Translations under genes and position numbers: made by a program
The notes under the pieces: generated by a model
What the model was told of the DNA's origin: nothing
The model's database searches: none
Seen by the model: the letters and a program-made list of their open reading frames with translations, nothing else
Shown here: piece by piece, positions 7,935 to 16,519 of the stretch
How positions within the stretch are numbered: the stretch's first letter is position 1
Layout: the number at the start of each line of letters is the position of its first letter
DNA from: an uncultured Zoogloea sp.
GTDB lineage: Bacteria; Pseudomonadota; Gammaproteobacteria; Burkholderiales; Rhodocyclaceae
Direction of reading: 5' to 3'
NCBI GenBank assembly: GCA_937967645.1
Contig: CALBTT010000185.1
Span: 1 to 64,000, forward strand
Length of the DNA: 64,000 nt

Positions 7935-9818
7935 TCAGAAGTAGTGCTGCCAGCCCAGGTTCACACGGCGGTCCTGGTGGCCCTCGCCGGGTGTGTCGAG
8001 GCGGGTCCATTCGTAGCCGGCCACCAGATTGTCCCGGGGGCCGAGGCGGGTGCGCAGGTGGGCTCTGGCACTGCTGCGGTCGAGGCGCCCGTCGTTGAAC
8101 CACTGACGGCTGGCCTCGATGTGCACGCGGCTGTCCTTGCCCAGGTCCCACAGCAGGCCGGCCAGGGGGCCGCTGCCGATGGCCCAGCGCTTGTCGAGCT
8201 TGCCGTGGGTCATCAGCTGGTTTTCCAGGAACAGGTAGGCGATCAGCCGGCCGTTCCACTCCCAGGCGGCGCCGGGGCCGCCGGCCAGGGTGGGCGAGGC
8301 GGCGCGATCGGCCCCCAGGTTGCGCTCCCAGCCGAAGCGGACTTTCCAGGAGAGGGGCTGGGTCCAGCTCTGCCTCGGGGCGACGGATACGATATCCACC
8401 GGGAGGAAGCGGTCGATGCGCCAGCCATGCCCCTCACGCTGGCTGGCCGCCAGGTCGAAGAAACGGATCTGTGCCCCCCGGGCGTAGCCGGCTTCGGGGT
8501 CGAGGAGGTCGTGGTAGGCCGGGCGCAGATCCAGGAACAGGGCCGGGTCGCCGCCCAGGCGTCCGGCGCCCAGGCCGAGGCGGCCGGAAGCGTGGCCTTG
8601 CTCCGGGCGTGGCGGTACCGGCGGCTGGCCGACGTCGATGCTCGGCAGGGTGCTGCGCACTGTCTGGATGCTGCGCAGGCGGGCCAGGGCCTGGTCCTGC
8701 TCCAGCTTGCCGGCATGGCCGCGGTAGGACACCAGCCGGTCGGCGAACTCCAGCTGTTCGATGGCCCGCGTGTCCTGGCCCAGGCTGGCCGGAGGGCGCT
8801 GGCCGTCTGCCACGGCCAGCGCGGCCTGCATCTCGTCGGCGGAAAGGCGTCGGGCCCGGTAGGCCAGCTCGGTGCCGGCGGCTGGCCGGAAGCTGGCGCC
8901 GGCGACGAGCCCTGGAATGGCCACTACCTCCTTCACCGTATCGACCGGAATGGCGGACAGCGGGAAGCGCTGGGCGGTGCGCAGGCCGGGCCGGGCTACG
9001 TCCAGCAGGCGCAGGATCATGTAGGAGCAGTTCTCGTCGAAGAACCAGTAGTCGAAACGGGTGGCGCCGATCTCCCAGGCGTGGCGCAGCAACTGGCGGG
9101 TCTCGTCGGTCGTCAGGGTGAGGGGGTATTCCCACACGTCGCGGCTTTCCATGTCGCTGTATTCACGCACTTTCATGTAGTACGGCGAGCTGGAAAGAAT
9201 GCCCGGATACAGGCCGCTGAGCCCCTTGATGGCAAAGCTGAAACCGTCGGTCGCGTCCGCCTTGGCGGCGTAATTGACGGTGTAGGCGAGCAGGCGGGTG
9301 GACTCGCTCTGGCCGGCCGCGTCGATGCGCAGCAGGGTGTGGCCGAACATCGAGGCCGGGCTGTTGACGTAGGCGGAGGGGAAGATCAGCGTGGCCCCGG
9401 CCGGGTTGATGCCGGCCATCCAGGCCTCCAGGCGTGGGCAGGGCTGATCCGACCATGGGCCGGCGTCGGGCAGGCGTGACTTGAGCCAGTGGTAGCGGGC
9501 CGGGAAGCGGCACTGGGGGTGGTCATCCGGGGCCTCGGGGCGCGCCGGGGCGCGCAGCGCGGCCAGGGTGGCGGCCAGCTCGGCAGTCGGGTCGCTAGCG
9601 CCATCGGCTGCCAGGAAGAAGCCGGGATCGTCGGCCAGGCTGCGCCAGCGACCACTGAGGGGGGCGGGGGCGTAATGCAGCAGGTCGACCCACGCAGGGT
9701 CGGCGGCAAGCTCGAGGCTGTCGGGCGCAGCCGGAAGTGTGGCGCTGGCCGATGCGGGTGGGAGGCTCAGGGCGAGGCCCAGCCCCAGTCCTGCGGCGAT
9801 GAGGGAAAGACGTGTCAT
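7935..9818 (-). CDS. DUF4105 (Lnb-type) exported envelope protein
   Basis: A 627-residue protein with a signal peptide (MTRLSLIAAGLGLGLALSLP then Ala-rich to about residue 25). The central domain has the hallmarks of the DUF4105 family: SPASMFGHTLLRID followed further on by a DENCSYMILRLLD segment containing a conserved cysteine. The C-terminal ~250 residues alternate polar and aromatic positions and end in -Phe, reminiscent of an outer-membrane or beta-rich domain. The family includes the periplasmic N-terminal domain named Lnb, but no reaction can be assigned here. The ATG at 9818 is unusual: its ribosome-binding region lies within a strong hairpin (see 9819-9846). It is 47 bases downstream of the DUF3015 gene. 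Confidence 0.8.
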   Translation of the reverse strand: MTRLSLIAAGLGLGLALSLPPASASATLPAAPDSLELAADPAWVDLLHYAPAPLSGRWRSLADDPGFFLAADGASDPTAELAATLAALRAPARPEAPDDHPQCRFPARYHWLKSRLPDAGPWSDQPCPRLEAWMAGINPAGATLIFPSAYVNSPASMFGHTLLRIDAAGQSESTRLLAYTVNYAAKADATDGFSFAIKGLSGLYPGILSSSPYYMKVREYSDMESRDVWEYPLTLTTDETRQLLRHAWEIGATRFDYWFFDENCSYMILRLLDVARPGLRTAQRFPLSAIPVDTVKEVVAIPGLVAGASFRPAAGTELAYRARRLSADEMQAALAVADGQRPPASLGQDTRAIEQLEFADRLVSYRGHAGKLEQDQALARLRSIQTVRSTLPSIDVGQPPVPPRPEQGHASGRLGLGAGRLGGDPALFLDLRPAYHDLLDPEAGYARGAQIRFFDLAASQREGHGWRIDRFLPVDIVSVAPRQSWTQPLSWKVRFGWERNLGADRAASPTLAGGPGAAWEWNGRLIAYLFLENQLMTHGKLDKRWAIGSGPLAGLLWDLGKDSRVHIEASRQWFNDGRLDRSSARAHLRTRLGPRDNLVAGYEWTRLDTPGEGHQDRRVNLGWQHYF

Positions 9819-9846
9819 GAAAAAGCCCTGTGCGGGCACAGGGCTT
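9819..9846 (-). terminator. Intrinsic-terminator-like hairpin overlapping the DUF4105 ribosome-binding site
   Basis: Arms AAGCCCTGTG (9837-9846 on the minus strand) and CACAGGGCTT (9823-9832) form a perfect 10-base stem with a four-base loop. On the minus strand the stem runs straight into a T-run at 9824-9820 and then the ATG of the DUF4105 gene. It follows the DUF3015 stop by 20 bases, so it looks like that gene's terminator. It also buries the only Shine-Dalgarno-like AGGG of the next gene. Confidence 0.7.
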
Positions 9847-9865
9847 GATTCCCGAGCTGGAGGGC

Positions 9866-10348
9866 TCAGACCGCGTCGGCGTACTTCGCCAGGCGGGCGT
9901 CGGCCTGCAGGGCGGCCTTGAGCTGGGCGGCGATGGACTCGGCGGATTCCACGGAGGCGAAGATCTCGGCGTGGTGGGTCTTGGTCAGGCTGACGAAGGC
10001 GGCCTTGTCGGCGGCGTCGATTTTCAGCAGCGCGGCAAGGGCGTCGAGGGTCTCACCCTGGCCGGAGGCCGCGTCGCGGGCCAGCTGGGACTTGTTGCCG
10101 TCGATGAACAGGGCGGTCTTCCAGTTGGAGGACACCACGCCATCCTGGCTGCAGCCCAGGGTGCCGGAGGTGATGCCGAAGGTCTGGTTGCCGGAGGTGC
10201 CGTTGGTGGTGGCGGCGAGCACTTGCGGCGCAACGCCCCTCTGGCCTTCGAAGACCTTGGAGCCCAGGCCGCAGGAGCCCACGTTGTTGGCGGCAGCGAA
10301 GGCGGTCACGGGCAGGAATACGACCAGCGGAAACAGGATTTTTTTCAT
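9866..10348 (-). CDS. DUF3015 exported protein
   Basis: A 160-residue protein with a clear signal peptide (MKKILFPLVVFLPVTAFA, cleavage after AFA near residue 18). The mature N-terminus reads NNVGSCGLGSKVFEGQ, and a second cysteine follows in GTLGCSQDG, the pattern of the DUF3015 family found in beta- and gammaproteobacteria. The second half is helical and Ala rich. Two cysteines suggest a periplasmic disulfide. The role is unknown. It is followed by the terminator-like hairpin and the DUF4105 gene; the pair may be functionally linked through the envelope, but nothing proves this. Confidence 0.85.
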   Translation of the reverse strand: MKKILFPLVVFLPVTAFAAANNVGSCGLGSKVFEGQRGVAPQVLAATTNGTSGNQTFGITSGTLGCSQDGVVSSNWKTALFIDGNKSQLARDAASGQGETLDALAALLKIDAADKAAFVSLTKTHHAEIFASVESAESIAAQLKAALQADARLAKYADAV

Positions 10349-10385
10349 GGCACTTACCCTCAGTTTGATTGTTTTTTATTCAACA

Positions 10386-10410
10386 GGCATCGCGCTGTGG
10401 TCGCGATGCC
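10386..10410. repeat. Inverted repeat between the chemotaxis transducer and DUF3015 genes
   Basis: Nine-base arms GGCATCGCG (10386-10394) and CGCGATGCC (10402-10410) surround a seven-base loop. It lies in the 140 bases between the end of the methyl-accepting protein gene and the DUF3015 start. On the minus strand no T-run follows, so it may be a weak terminator or a regulatory site for the DUF3015 gene. Confidence 0.45.
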
Positions 10411-10488
10411 AGCGGAATGGTAAGCGATTCCGTTTTTGCGGGGGGGCGGATTTTCAGGTCGCTGTTGTATTCCTGCAAATGACCTGTT

Positions 10489-11745
10489 TCAGAAGAGGTC
10501 TACCTCGCCGGCATTGACGTCCGTCTGCATCACGGATTCAAAGCGGATCTCCTCCGCCGAGCGTGACGAGGCCTGGAGGAGGGCCGACAGCGTCTCGATA
10601 CGCCGCTGGATGCGGGCGAGGCCGTCCCGCTCTTCCACGTCCCGGTGCACGTCGAAGAAGCCGTGGGCGTACTGGCTCATGAAGTCGGTGTGCTGGCGCA
10701 GCTTGCCGAGCAGTTGGCTGACGATGTCCTCGAACTGCATCGACAGGACGCCCTGCATCACCAGGCGCTGGATGGCTTCGGATACCTCGTTGATGCGGCG
10801 GGACTGCTCGCCGGCGCGCTGGGTGAGTTCCTGCATCTCGCGGCCCATGGCCACGACGCTGGCCTGGGAGGCTTCGGCGCGGCTGATGTCGGTGGAGGCG
10901 GTGACGTCCACCGCGCTGCCCACGTCGTCGATGGAGGCATGGATCTCGTGCAGCAGGGCGTCGATCTGTTCGCTGAACTTCTCGGTGCGCTGTGCCAGCT
11001 TGCGCACCTCGTCGGCGACCACCGCGAAGCCGCGGCCGGCTTCTCCGGCCCGCGCTGCCTCAATGGCTGCATTGAGGGCCAGCAGGCCGGTCTGGCTGTT
11101 GATCTGGCTGACCTCGGTCATCAGGCGGCTGACCGAATCGACCTTGCCACGCATGGTGGTGAAGCGCTCGGCGATGTCCGCGCCGCTGGCCTTGAGCTGC
11201 TGGACGGTGGTCACGAAGGCGTCGAGGGTGTCGTGGGTCTCTTCGGCGAAGCGCGCCAGGCTGGAGTTGCGGGCCGCGCTGTCGTGGGCGCTGGAGAGGG
11301 TCACCAGCTCGTCGGCGAGTTGCTGCAGGGAGTCCGCCTGGGCGCCGCCGTTGCCGGTGAGGCTGCGGTTGAGCTCGCCCAGGGCATTGGAGAAGACGTC
11401 CTGCATCTGCCCGAGGGATTCCCGCAGGCGGGTGAACTGGGTTTCGCTTTCGCCGGCAATGCGGGCGCACAGGCCGTCGTAGGCCTGGACGCCATTGTTG
11501 ATGCGCGCCCGCTGGAGCTGCTGATTGCGCCGGGCCCGGTTGCGGGCCCGGTGGCTGATCAGCGTGGCCACCAGCAGGGACAGGATGGTGCCGACGCCGA
11601 AGGCATAGGCCAGCCAGTCCGGCCCACCGACCGCGGTGTGGGTGATGCTGCCTGCGGCGAGGAGGGTTCCGGACAGTATTGCAATGTCGTCAGCGCGAAG
11701 GGGCGATGCATGCATGAGTCGGCTCGGGCGGATGGCGTTGACCAC
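10489..11745 (-). CDS. Methyl-accepting chemotaxis protein without a large periplasmic sensor
   Basis: A 418-residue transducer. Two hydrophobic segments (about residues 20-40 and 47-62) are joined by a very short loop, so there is no extracytoplasmic ligand domain. The rest is a cytoplasmic MCP signalling helix with the conserved hairpin tip SQTGLLALNAAIEAARAGE and GRGFAVVADEVRKLA, which binds CheA/CheW. A C-terminal helical tail of about 100 residues follows. The sensed signal may be intracellular or membrane-related. The start is uncertain: GTG at 11745 or ATG at 11715, neither with a strong ribosome site. No other chemotaxis gene is nearby. Confidence 0.88.
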   Translation of the reverse strand: MVNAIRPSRLMHASPLRADDIAILSGTLLAAGSITHTAVGGPDWLAYAFGVGTILSLLVATLISHRARNRARRNQQLQRARINNGVQAYDGLCARIAGESETQFTRLRESLGQMQDVFSNALGELNRSLTGNGGAQADSLQQLADELVTLSSAHDSAARNSSLARFAEETHDTLDAFVTTVQQLKASGADIAERFTTMRGKVDSVSRLMTEVSQINSQTGLLALNAAIEAARAGEAGRGFAVVADEVRKLAQRTEKFSEQIDALLHEIHASIDDVGSAVDVTASTDISRAEASQASVVAMGREMQELTQRAGEQSRRINEVSEAIQRLVMQGVLSMQFEDIVSQLLGKLRQHTDFMSQYAHGFFDVHRDVEERDGLARIQRRIETLSALLQASSRSAEEIRFESVMQTDVNAGEVDLF

Positions 11746-11807
11746 TTATCGACCGAGGCCGGGGCGACTTGATGGGGCTTGTGATGAATGTCACGTCTCC
11801 GGCGGGC

Positions 11808-13223
11808 TTAGGGCACAGATTTCAGTACTTTCCCCGGGTTCATCAGGTTCAGTGGATCCAGGGCGGCCTTGAGGGCGGCCATCACGGCCACGCCTTCACC
11901 GTGTTCGGCCAGCAGGAAGTCGCACTTGCCGATGCCGATGCCGTGCTCGCCGGTGCAGGTGCCGTCAAGGGCCAGCGCGCATTCCACGATGCGCCGGCCG
12001 AGCTCCTCGGCGGCATGCACCTGGGCCGGGTCGTCCGGGGTGGTGAGGATCACCACATGGAAATTGCCATCGCCCACGTGGCCCACCACCGGCGCGGTGA
12101 GGCCGCTCTCGGCGATGGCGGCCTGGGCGCCGGCGATGGCTTCGGCCAGGCGCGAGATGGGCACGCAGACGTCGGTGGAGATGCCGCGGCTGCCGGGCTG
12201 CAGGGCCAGGCTGGCGTAGAGCACGTCGTGGCGGGCCTGCCATAGGCGGCTGCGGTCTTCCGGGCGGGTGGCCCACTCGAAGCCCTTGCCCCCGTTGTCG
12301 GCGGCAATCTCCTGCACGGTGCGGGCCTGCTCCTCGACGCCGTTGGGCGAACCATGGAATTCGAAGAAGAGCATCGGCGATTCGGGCAGGGTGGTCTTGC
12401 TGTAGCGGTTCACCGCCTGAACGGTGAGGGCGTCGAGCAGCTCGATGCGGGCCACCGGCACGCCCAGCTGGATGGTCTGGATCACCGTCTGCACGGCGCT
12501 GGCCACGTCGGGGAAGGAGCAGGTGGCGCTTGAGACCGCCTCGGGCAGCGGGTGCAGGCGTACGGTGACCTCGGTGATGACGCCGAGGGTGCCCTCCGCG
12601 CCCACGAAGAGGCGGGTCAGGTCGTAGCCGGCCGACGACTTGCGCGCCCGGCCGCCGGTGCGGATGACCCGCCCGTCGGCCAGCACCACCTCCAGGGCCA
12701 GCACGTTCTCGCGCATGGTGCCGTAGCGCACGGCGTTGGTGCCGGAGGCGCGGGTCGACGCCATGCCGCCCAGGGAAGCGTCAGCGCCCGGGTCGATGGG
12801 GAAGAACAGGCCGCTGCCGTGCAGGGCCGCGTTGAGGGTCTTGCGGGTTACGCCGGGCTGCACCACCGCGTCCATGTCCTCGTGGTGGATGGCCAGCACC
12901 TGGTTCATCTCGGACAGGTCCAGGGTCAGCCCGCCGCGGGTGGCCAGGATGTGGCCTTCCAGGGAGCTGCCGGCGCCGAAGGGGATCAGCGGCACCCGGT
13001 GTTCCCGGCACAGCTTCACCACCTCGACCACCTCGGCGGTCGAGTGGGCCCACACTACGCCATCGGGCAGGGCGTCGGGAAAGTGGGATTCGTCGTGGCC
13101 ATGATGGGCGCGTACCGACTCGGCGGTGGAGAAGCGCTTGCCGAAGCGCTCGGACAGTTGCTGGACCAGGGCTTCGGGCAGGGAGGTTGGCAGAGCGGTG
13201 GGTAGAGATTCGGGCAAGGACAT
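11808..13223 (-). CDS. FAD-binding oxidase, D-lactate dehydrogenase (cytochrome)/GlcD type
   Basis: A 471-residue flavoprotein of the VAO/PCMH fold, with the FAD-binding PP-loop region LIPFGAGSSLEGHI and then DPGADASLGGMASTRASGTN. The C-terminal substrate domain carries the family signature CTGEHGIGIGK followed by LNPGK-like NLMNPGKVL. The family oxidises 2-hydroxy acids (D-lactate, glycolate, D-2-hydroxyglutarate) and passes electrons to cytochrome c or quinone. Length and motifs fit D-lactate dehydrogenase best, but glycolate or another hydroxy acid is possible. It is divergently oriented from ridA with about 130 bases between them. Confidence 0.85.
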   Translation of the reverse strand: MSLPESLPTALPTSLPEALVQQLSERFGKRFSTAESVRAHHGHDESHFPDALPDGVVWAHSTAEVVEVVKLCREHRVPLIPFGAGSSLEGHILATRGGLTLDLSEMNQVLAIHHEDMDAVVQPGVTRKTLNAALHGSGLFFPIDPGADASLGGMASTRASGTNAVRYGTMRENVLALEVVLADGRVIRTGGRARKSSAGYDLTRLFVGAEGTLGVITEVTVRLHPLPEAVSSATCSFPDVASAVQTVIQTIQLGVPVARIELLDALTVQAVNRYSKTTLPESPMLFFEFHGSPNGVEEQARTVQEIAADNGGKGFEWATRPEDRSRLWQARHDVLYASLALQPGSRGISTDVCVPISRLAEAIAGAQAAIAESGLTAPVVGHVGDGNFHVVILTTPDDPAQVHAAEELGRRIVECALALDGTCTGEHGIGIGKCDFLLAEHGEGVAVMAALKAALDPLNLMNPGKVLKSVP

Positions 13224-13357
13224 GCTGGCGGCCGGAATGATTTAAAACGGCTAGGTTAGCGCCATTCCCTGCATGCCACTATCCACTTCCCGGTAAACTT
13301 CCGGGTTCCTTGCAGTGTTTGACCCCCTGTTTCCGACCCTGTCCCACGGAGAGCTCC

Positions 13358-13738
13358 ATGTCCAAGCAGATCATCGCCACGCCCAACGCCCCCGCCGCCA
13401 TCGGCACCTACTCTCAGGCCGTCAAGGCCGGCAACACCGTGTACCTGTCCGGCCAGATCGGCCTGGACCCGGCGTCCATGCAGATGGTGGAGGGCTTCGA
13501 GGCCCAGACCGTACGTGTCTTCGAGAACCTCAAGGCGGTGGCCGAGGCCTCCGGCGGCTCCCTGGCCGATGCGGTCAAGCTGACCATCTACCTGACCGAC
13601 CTGGGCAACTTCGCCAAGGTCAACGAGGTGATGGCCCGTTACTTCGCCGAGCCCTATCCCGCCCGCGCCGCCGTGGGTGTCAAGGAGCTGCCCCGTGGCG
13701 CGGTGGTGGAGGCCGATGCGATCCTGGTGATCGGCTGA
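13358..13738 (+). CDS. ridA: RidA family 2-iminobutanoate/2-iminopropanoate deaminase
   Basis: A 126-residue YjgF/YER057c/UK114 protein that hydrolyses reactive enamine/imine intermediates released by PLP enzymes. It shows the family pattern APAAIGTYSQAVKAG near the start, the substrate-binding arginine in YPARAAVGVKELPRGA, and the C-terminal VEADAI. The ATG at 13358 follows the Shine-Dalgarno-like GGAGAG. An in-frame ATG at 13310 would add an unrelated tail. recG follows 24 bases later on the same strand, so they are probably cotranscribed. Confidence 0.95.
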   Translation: MSKQIIATPNAPAAIGTYSQAVKAGNTVYLSGQIGLDPASMQMVEGFEAQTVRVFENLKAVAEASGGSLADAVKLTIYLTDLGNFAKVNEVMARYFAEPYPARAAVGVKELPRGAVVEADAILVIG

Positions 13739-13761
13739 ACCCTGGCGCCCTGTCTCCCGCC

Positions 13762-15873
13762 GTGAGCGTCGAGCCCGTTGCCGGAGCGGTGGCCGAAGCC
13801 ATCGCTGCGCCTGCCGCCCCGTCCAGAAAGCCTGCGGTGCGGGGCTGGCCGGGCGTCGGGCCGCAGCTGGCCGAGCGTCTGGCGAAGATCGATGTCTTCT
13901 CGGCGGCCGACCTGATCCTCCATCTGCCGCTGCGCTACGAGGATGAAACCCACCTGACCCTGCTGGCCGACGTGCGTCCCGGCATGCCGGCCCAGTGCGA
14001 GGTGGAGGTGCTGTCCTGTGAGGTCGCCCTGCGGCCCCGCCGCCAGCTGGTGGCCCGCGCCGCCGATGCCAGCGGCGAGGTGACGCTGCGCTTCGTGCAT
14101 TTCTACCCCAACCAGCAGAAGCAGCTGGCCGTGGGGGCCCGCCTGCGCATCTTCGGCGAGCTGCGCGACGGCTTCTTCGGGGCCGAGATGATCCACCCCC
14201 GGGTACGCCCGGTGAACGCCGGCGAGCCCCTGCCGGACAGCCTCACGCCGATCTACCCGACCACCGCCGGCCTGGCCCAGTCGGCCCTGCGCAAGCTGGT
14301 GGCCGGTGCGATGCGCCACAACGCGCTGCGTGACGAGCTGCCGGATGAACTGCGCCGCCGCCTCAACCTGCCGTCCCTGCCCGATGCCCTGCGCCTGCTG
14401 CATGCGCCGCCGCCGTCGGTGTCGGCCCTCGACATCGAGGACCGGGGGCACCCGGCCTGGCAGCGCATCAAGCTGGATGAGCTGCTGGCCCAGCAGATCT
14501 CCCTGCGCCGGGCCTATGCTGCCCGGCGCGCGAAGAACGCGCCCTCGCTGCCCCCGCGGGACCGCCTCACCCGCGACCTGCTGGAGCAGCTCCCCTTCGC
14601 CCTCACCGGCGCCCAGAGCCGGGCCTTCGCCGAGATCGCCGGCGACCTGGCTTCGGACCACCCCATGCAGCGCCTGCTGCAGGGCGACGTGGGTAGCGGC
14701 AAGACCTGCGTCGCCGCGCTGGCCATGCTGCAGGCCGCCGAGAACGGCCGCCAGGCGGTGTTGATGGCGCCCACCGAGATCCTCGCCGAGCAGCATTACC
14801 GCAAGCTCGCCGTGTGGCTGGCCCCGCTCGGCATCGAGGTGGCCTGGCTGTCCGGCAGCCGGCGCAAGAAGGAGCGGGAGGCCACCATGGCCCGCCTGGC
14901 CAGCGGGGAGATCCTGCTGGCGGTGGGCACCCACGCCCTCATCGAAGATCCTGTGGCCCTGCCGCTGCTGGCCCTGGCGGTGGTGGACGAGCAGCACCGC
15001 TTCGGTGTGCGCCAGCGCCTGGCCCTGCGCGAGAAGGGGCAGGCCGGCGAATCGCCGCACATGCTGATGATGTCGGCCACGCCGATCCCGCGCACCCTGG
15101 CGATGAGCTACTACGCCGACCTGGATGTGTCGGTGCTCGACGAGCTGCCGCCCGGCCGCACCCCCATCGTCACCAAGCTGATCAAGGACGAGCGCCGCGA
15201 GGAGGTGATCCAGCGGGTCCGCGACGCCTGCCTGCAGGGACGGCAGGCCTACTGGGTGTGTCCGCTGATCGAGGAGTCCGAGGCCCTGCAGCTGAAGACC
15301 GCCCAGGAGAGCTTCGAGATGCTCTCCGAGGCGCTGCCCGAGCTGAAGATCGGGCTGGTCCATGGACGCCTCAAGAACGACGAGAAGTCCGCCACCATGG
15401 CCGCCTTCGTGGCCAACGAGGTGCAGGTGCTGGTGGCCACCACGGTGATCGAGGTGGGCGTGGATGTGCCCAACGCCAGCCTGATGGTCATCGAACACGC
15501 CGAGCGCTTCGGCCTGGCCCAGCTGCACCAGCTGCGCGGCCGGGTCGGGCGCGGCGTGCATGAGTCGGTGTGCATTCTGCTCTTCGCCCAGCCCCTGTCG
15601 CAGACCGGGCGGGAGCGCCTGAAGGCCATCTACGAGCATACCGACGGCTTCGTGATCGCCCGTGAGGACCTGCGCATCCGGGGGCCCGGCGAGTTCATCG
15701 GCGCCCGTCAGAGCGGCGTGCCCCTGTTGCGCTACGCCGACCTGGAGGAGGACGCCGCGTTGGTGGACATCGCCCGGGGCCTGGCCGAGGAGATCCTGCG
15801 CGACATGCCGCGGGTGGCCGACGCCGTCACCGCCCGCTGGTTCGGCGGACGGGCGGCCTTGCTCAAGGCCTGA
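13762..15873 (+). CDS. recG: ATP-dependent DNA helicase RecG
   Basis: A 703-residue (from the GTG at 13762) branched-DNA helicase that remodels stalled replication forks and Holliday junctions; E. coli RecG is 693. An N-terminal wedge/OB domain precedes the helicase core. Walker A GDVGSGKTCVA is at about residues 310-320, the DEQH box is in VVDEQHRFGVRQR, motif III is MSATPIPRTLA, and motif VI is QLRGRVGRG. The frame stays open far upstream through ridA, but that part is low-complexity shadow coding; the GTG is the first plausible start after the ridA stop. A GC hairpin follows the stop. Confidence 0.95.
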   Translation: MSVEPVAGAVAEAIAAPAAPSRKPAVRGWPGVGPQLAERLAKIDVFSAADLILHLPLRYEDETHLTLLADVRPGMPAQCEVEVLSCEVALRPRRQLVARAADASGEVTLRFVHFYPNQQKQLAVGARLRIFGELRDGFFGAEMIHPRVRPVNAGEPLPDSLTPIYPTTAGLAQSALRKLVAGAMRHNALRDELPDELRRRLNLPSLPDALRLLHAPPPSVSALDIEDRGHPAWQRIKLDELLAQQISLRRAYAARRAKNAPSLPPRDRLTRDLLEQLPFALTGAQSRAFAEIAGDLASDHPMQRLLQGDVGSGKTCVAALAMLQAAENGRQAVLMAPTEILAEQHYRKLAVWLAPLGIEVAWLSGSRRKKEREATMARLASGEILLAVGTHALIEDPVALPLLALAVVDEQHRFGVRQRLALREKGQAGESPHMLMMSATPIPRTLAMSYYADLDVSVLDELPPGRTPIVTKLIKDERREEVIQRVRDACLQGRQAYWVCPLIEESEALQLKTAQESFEMLSEALPELKIGLVHGRLKNDEKSATMAAFVANEVQVLVATTVIEVGVDVPNASLMVIEHAERFGLAQLHQLRGRVGRGVHESVCILLFAQPLSQTGRERLKAIYEHTDGFVIAREDLRIRGPGEFIGARQSGVPLLRYADLEEDAALVDIARGLAEEILRDMPRVADAVTARWFGGRAALLKA

Positions 15874-15891
15874 GCCTGCAGGTCCTCAAGG

Positions 15892-15907
15892 GGGCGGCTG
15901 GCCGCCC
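15892..15907 (+). terminator. GC-rich hairpin after recG
   Basis: Arms GGGCGGC and GCCGCCC with a two-base centre start 18 bases after the recG stop and lie before ubiC. No T-run follows, so termination, if any, is weak. A TACAAT hexamer at 15922-15927 could be part of a ubiC promoter, but no matching -35 box was found. Confidence 0.4.
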
Positions 15908-15964
15908 ATGCTGTGGCGCACTACAATGCGGCGGCTTCATCCACAGCATTGACCCGATCCGTCC

Positions 15965-16519
15965 ATGACCCTCGCCCACTTCCCGGGCCGCGATCCCTTC
16001 CGCATGGCTGCCTGGCGCGCTCCCCGCAGCATGCGAGGCTGGCTCACCGACGACAGCTCCCTGACGGCGCGCATCCGCGCCCGTTGCGGGCGTTTTGCGC
16101 TGCAGGTCGTCAGCCAGGGCAAGGGCAGGGGGCTGCCCGACGAGATGGCGGCCCTCGGCATCCACCACCATGCCAATCTGTGGCAGCGGGAGGTCCTGCT
16201 CATCGCCGACGGCGAGCCTGTCGTGTTTGCCCGCTCGCTGGTGGCCACCACGACCATCCCCGCCGCCTGGCATCTGCTGCACGGGCTGGGCGGCCGGCCG
16301 CTGGCGGCGGTCCTGTTCGACGACCCGCGGGTGCGTCGCTCACCCCTTGAGGCCGCCCGCCTGGATGCCCGCGATCCACGCTGGCATCATGCCTCCGCCG
16401 CCACCCTGCGTACGGACCTGCCGTCCCTGTGGGCACGCCGCTCGGCCTTTCGCCGCTATGGCACGCCGCTGCTGGTCACCGAAGTCTTCCTGCCTGCAAT
16501 CCGGAATCTTGCCCCATGA
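15965..16519 (+). CDS. ubiC: Chorismate--pyruvate lyase UbiC
   Basis: A 184-residue enzyme converting chorismate to 4-hydroxybenzoate and pyruvate, the first committed step of ubiquinone synthesis. Family features visible are the N-terminal LTDDSSLTARI, the central REVLLIADGEPVVFARSLV strand-turn and a C-terminal LLVTEVFLPAI containing the conserved glutamate. Length matches UbiC (about 165-190). The stop overlaps the ubiA start (ATGA), consistent with the common ubiC-ubiA operon. Confidence 0.92.
   Translation: MTLAHFPGRDPFRMAAWRAPRSMRGWLTDDSSLTARIRARCGRFALQVVSQGKGRGLPDEMAALGIHHHANLWQREVLLIADGEPVVFARSLVATTTIPAAWHLLHGLGGRPLAAVLFDDPRVRRSPLEAARLDARDPRWHHASAATLRTDLPSLWARRSAFRRYGTPLLVTEVFLPAIRNLAP

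Noticed and set aside
13654..15639. 661-codon minus-strand open frame opposite recG
   Set aside because: Antisense shadow of recG with low-complexity composition and no ribosome site.
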